NCBI GenBank assembly: GCA_947445425.1
Contig: CANFFA010000082.1
Span: 1 to 8,368, forward strand
Reading direction: 5' to 3'
Length of the DNA: 8,368 nucleotides
From: Paludibacteraceae bacterium
GTDB lineage: Bacteria > Bacteroidota > Bacteroidia > Bacteroidales > Paludibacteraceae
The position numbers and the translations under genes were made by a program. Of this stretch, positions 5,648 through 8,368 are shown one piece after another. Positions within the stretch are counted from its first letter, which is position 1. Every line of letters begins with the position of its first letter. Below the pieces are notes generated by a model that searched no databases, was not told the origin of the DNA, and saw only the letters and a list, made by a program, of their open reading frames with translations.

Positions 5648-8368
5648 GCGTGCACCAAAAACTAACACATCGTCAACCTGATCAAGAATTCCTTTCCATT
5701 CTATTAATCGGTGATCAACAATTTCTTTCTGCTCGCTCATTGGTTTTTGAGAAATGCTTAGCAACATTTCTTTAAGCGTTTTTGATTTGAATTTCTTCTT
5801 GTCTTCTCCTCCAAATTGATCTGCATATCCATCAGACGACATGTAAATACAATCCCCTTCTTCGTAATCAAGTTCTACCAGTTCAAAGTCTTTTTCTTTC
5901 ACTTCAAAGCTACCACCAAGTGATGTTTTTGTTGCTTTGTATTCTGTAATTTCTCCATTGTGCACGAACCAAAGAGGTCGGAAAGCCCCAGCATAGTAAA
6001 GTTTTTTCAACTTGAAGTCTATAGTGACTAAGGCCATATCCATTCCATCGTTTGACTCCGTATCGCTGTTTTCAAATGCTTTTATGATACCTCTATCAAT
6101 TTTCTTTAAAGCTTCTGCTGGATTTAGAATTTTGTCTTTTGCAATGACCATATCTAGAAGGGTCATACCAATTAACGACATGAAGGCTCCAGGAACTCCA
6201 TGTCCTGTGCAATCGCTAATTGATATCACCATTTTGTCATCAATAAATTTAAACCAATAGAAGTCACCGCTAACGATGTCTCTAGGAGCGTGATATATGA
6301 ATGAGTCATTGAGATGATGCAACTCGCTTAAGGCAGGGAAATACGATTGTTGGATAGTTAATGCATACCGAATACTTGAATTAAGGTCGTTATTTTTATC
6401 TTCAATTTCTTTGTTTTTTGAAATCACTTCTAAGTTAACCAATTCCATTTGACGTTTTTGTTCCATCAACTCTTCGGTTCTCTCTTTCACCTTGTTTTCT
6501 AGAATTTCTCTTTCTGAACGCAATTTTCTTTCTCTCCATTTAATGTAACCGAAGATGGCAAAGGCAATTAATAGTGCAGATAAAGCTTTGAACCATAGCG
6601 TACTCCAAAAGGGTGGAGTGATTCTAAATCTAAAAATTGCGGGTTTTTCCTCATCTAGGTCGGCGTTCTCTGCTTTTACCTCAAATACATAATCACCTGG
6701 TTCTAGGTTTGAAAATATAGCCTCTCTTCTATTCTCAAATATGGTCCATTTACCTGGCACTTCATTAGTGGTTAATCGCCAGCTGTATTTAACTTTTTCG
6801 GGGGCAGTGTGATCAATACCTATAAACTTGAAAATCAGGTTATTATTATTATAACCAAGACTAATAAGCCCTTTCGGAATCATTGTCCAGCGTTCAATGT
6901 CTTCTGTGTATTTTCGCCAGTTGATATTGATGTCTTCGAGCTGAACACTAGTGATAATAACTTTGGGCGCATAGCTGCTGTAGTCATCAACATTGGTATT
7001 GTATTGAACAATGCCTTTAAAGGTTCCAAAGAAAAGTTGACCTTCTTCGTCAATGGCAACCGCATTTTTATTGGTTCCCATTCCTTTGAAGCCATTGGTG
7101 ATATCGTAATGTTTAACAAAGTTTATTTCATTTGCTTTCTTCGTTTTGTCGGCTACAATTTGAGGTGGATTTAAGAAAATTCTGTCAACGCCTCTCATCG
7201 AGCCTACCCATAAACAATTATTTCCGTCGAATTGCAAGAGTGAAATGTTGTCTAGTCCCAAACCATCTTTAGTGGTAAACACTTTAAAAGCATCGTTTTC
7301 AAATTTAACTAATCCTTTATCAGTGCCTATCCATACTGAGCTACCTCTTTTACTAGAATTGCTGCTTGGATTTTTAACTATGGCATTAATTACATTGGAA
7401 GGGAGCCCGTCTTCTGCCGTGTATGTAAGAAATTCTTTGCCATCAAATACATTCAAACCTTCGAAGGTGCCTATCCAAATCAAACCTAAATCATCTTCTC
7501 CGATACATCTGATATTATTCGATGATAGGCCATTAAGTTTGCTATAATTCATTGAATTTACACCATCAAATGCTGTGACTCCAGCGCGTGTACCAATCCA
7601 TAAGACGCCTTTTAAATCTTCGTATAGGCAGCTTACATTTTCGTCTATGATGTTGATTTCTGCAGCTTTATAGATTTTACCTTCTATGATTTTCGCTATG
7701 CCAGCGGGAGTCCCAACCCATATTTTGCCATCTGCTGATTCAGATAAGGAGGTAATTTGATTGCTAGGTAAACCGTTATCTGTTGTAAATTGAACAAGGG
7801 TATCATGTCTCATGCGGTAAATTCCTCCACCCAATGTTCCATACCACTTGTAATCTTCTTCGTCTACCAGAACGGCTGTGATGTTGTCGAATTTTATCCC
7901 ATCTTCTTTTGTGTAATAGGTAAATGCTCGGCCAGCGAATTTATATAAACCAGCTCCTTTGGTTCCAAACCAGGTGTTTTCCCAAGAATCGAGAATGATT
8001 TTGTTAATGGGGTTGTTTGTTAAACCATTGTCGCTGTCGTAAATCTCGAATTGGCCTTCATAATATTTAGCTGCACCTTTTCCTGTGCCAGCCCATAATG
8101 CTTGGTCTTGGTCTTTAGCCAAGGAAAAAATGTTATTGTGAGGCAAACCATTTTTTGTTGAGTAATTTACAAAGGTACTGTCACCTTTGAATACCGAAAG
8201 ACCGTTATTTGTGGCAATCCAAATTTCACCATTTACCTCTATTATATCATTTATGTTGTTGTCTGGCAAGCCATTTAGCATATTGAAGGCTGTAATTTTT
8301 TCATTTTTTAAAAAGGCTAATCCGTTGTCTCCCCCAATCCATAACCTACCTTTTGAATCGGAGAACAA
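5642..8368 (-). CDS. Propeller/Y_Y_Y sensor with C-terminal SpoIIE (PP2C) phosphatase, 5'-truncated
   Basis: The frame is open to the right edge and enters in mid-repeat, so the N-terminus (signal peptide and further blades) is missing. The 908 visible residues contain, in order: eleven propeller repeats (1 to about 455; LWIGT-type cores with NGLP-type turns); a Y_Y_Y domain (about 500-583; includes YSWRL and LEPGDYVFEVKAEN); one membrane helix (about 588-608); a charged coiled coil (about 611-665); and a SpoIIE/PP2C phosphatase (about 690-908). Phosphatase motifs are SGDFYW (700-705), DCTGHGVPGAFMS (719-731), DGMDMALV (774-781), SDGYADQFGG (845-854) and DQVDDVLVFGARL at the C-terminus. Acidic metal ligands D702, D719, D845 and D899/D900 appear intact, so activity is expected. 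The architecture implies a periplasmic sensor controlling cytoplasmic Ser/Thr dephosphorylation, probably of a STAS-type protein. It resembles hybrid two-component propeller sensors with the kinase replaced by a phosphatase. Ligand and substrate are unknown. Confidence 0.92.
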   Translation of the reverse strand: MFSDSKGRLWIGGDNGLAFLKNEKITAFNMLNGLPDNNINDIIEVNGEIWIATNNGLSVFKGDSTFVNYSTKNGLPHNNIFSLAKDQDQALWAGTGKGAAKYYEGQFEIYDSDNGLTNNPINKIILDSWENTWFGTKGAGLYKFAGRAFTYYTKEDGIKFDNITAVLVDEEDYKWYGTLGGGIYRMRHDTLVQFTTDNGLPSNQITSLSESADGKIWVGTPAGIAKIIEGKIYKAAEINIIDENVSCLYEDLKGVLWIGTRAGVTAFDGVNSMNYSKLNGLSSNNIRCIGEDDLGLIWIGTFEGLNVFDGKEFLTYTAEDGLPSNVINAIVKNPSSNSSKRGSSVWIGTDKGLVKFENDAFKVFTTKDGLGLDNISLLQFDGNNCLWVGSMRGVDRIFLNPPQIVADKTKKANEINFVKHYDITNGFKGMGTNKNAVAIDEEGQLFFGTFKGIVQYNTNVDDYSSYAPKVIITSVQLEDININWRKYTEDIERWTMIPKGLISLGYNNNNLIFKFIGIDHTAPEKVKYSWRLTTNEVPGKWTIFENRREAIFSNLEPGDYVFEVKAENADLDEEKPAIFRFRITPPFWSTLWFKALSALLIAFAIFGYIKWRERKLRSEREILENKVKERTEELMEQKRQMELVNLEVISKNKEIEDKNNDLNSSIRYALTIQQSYFPALSELHHLNDSFIYHAPRDIVSGDFYWFKFIDDKMVISISDCTGHGVPGAFMSLIGMTLLDMVIAKDKILNPAEALKKIDRGIIKAFENSDTESNDGMDMALVTIDFKLKKLYYAGAFRPLWFVHNGEITEYKATKTSLGGSFEVKEKDFELVELDYEEGDCIYMSSDGYADQFGGEDKKKFKSKTLKEMLLSISQKPMSEQKEIVDHRLIEWKGILDQVDDVLVFGARL
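7010..8368 (-). repeat. Tandem beta-propeller blade repeats (Reg_prop type) within the sensor phosphatase
   Basis: Eleven degenerate repeats of about 41 codons each carry an LW[IVFYA]GT-like core. The core Trp falls at visible residues 10, 50, 92, 133, 175, 217, 257, 298, 346 and 387, and Phe446 takes its place in the last. Spacings are 40, 42, 41, 42, 42, 40, 41, 48, 41 and 59. Most blades end in a turn such as NGLPDNNI or DGLPSNVI. The repeat is of protein origin and only weakly preserved at DNA level. It is cut by the window edge, so the true number is larger; related sensors typically have about fourteen blades. Confidence 0.88.

Noticed and set aside
6809..7174. Plus-strand reading frame of 121 codons opposite the sensor gene
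   Set aside because: It lies wholly antisense to well-supported Y_Y_Y and propeller coding sequence and shows no recognisable domain. The same applies to the antisense frames at 6012-6260 and 7245-7547.
8366..8368. TTG on the minus strand as a start codon for the sensor phosphatase
   Set aside because: It falls inside a propeller repeat at the very edge of the window, so the true start lies outside.

Overview
The window is AT-rich, tightly packed bacterial chromosome, most likely from a member of the Bacteroidota (Flavobacteriales/Cytophagales-like). The main evidence is the gene set: a DUF4175-like coiled-coil protein, an RsbW-like ATPase, ybeY and mnmG in a row (a neighbourhood I recall from Bacteroidota genomes), a YbeY with the Asp-for-His zinc ligand of that phylum, a BetR-like HTH protein, and a propeller/Y_Y_Y sensor ending in a SpoIIE phosphatase. 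Start codons lack clear Shine-Dalgarno sequences, which also fits the phylum.

Layout. Positions 1-4585 hold a co-directional, probably co-transcribed plus-strand block: the C-terminal ~624 residues of a large K/E/Q-rich coiled-coil protein (cut by the left edge), an RsbW-like ATP-binding protein (overlapping by ATGA), ybeY (overlapping by TAATG) and mnmG (6 bp further on, in the same frame as ybeY). A 33-bp gap (4586-4618) contains a near-perfect 16-bp ParB-binding parS site, TGTTCCACGTGAAACA. It is followed at 4619-5647 by a plus-strand HTH protein. From the right edge down to 5642, on the minus strand, runs a sensor phosphatase of at least 908 residues: tandem beta-propeller repeats, Y_Y_Y domain, one membrane helix, coiled coil and SpoIIE/PP2C domain. 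Its stop overlaps the end of the HTH gene by 6 bp, tail to tail.

How it fits together. YbeY (rRNA maturation) and MnmG (tRNA wobble-uridine modification) form a translation module, coupled to a putative serine kinase/anti-sigma-type ATPase. The window thus holds both a candidate kinase (RsbW-like) and a candidate phosphatase (SpoIIE) of the kind used in partner-switching regulation, but no STAS antagonist or sigma factor is visible, so a functional link is only a hypothesis. The parS site beside mnmG (gidA) suggests that this locus lies in the origin-proximal, ParABS-organised part of the chromosome. There are no RNA genes, insertion sequences, CRISPR arrays or convincing intrinsic terminators, and no gene-free stretch longer than 33 bp.
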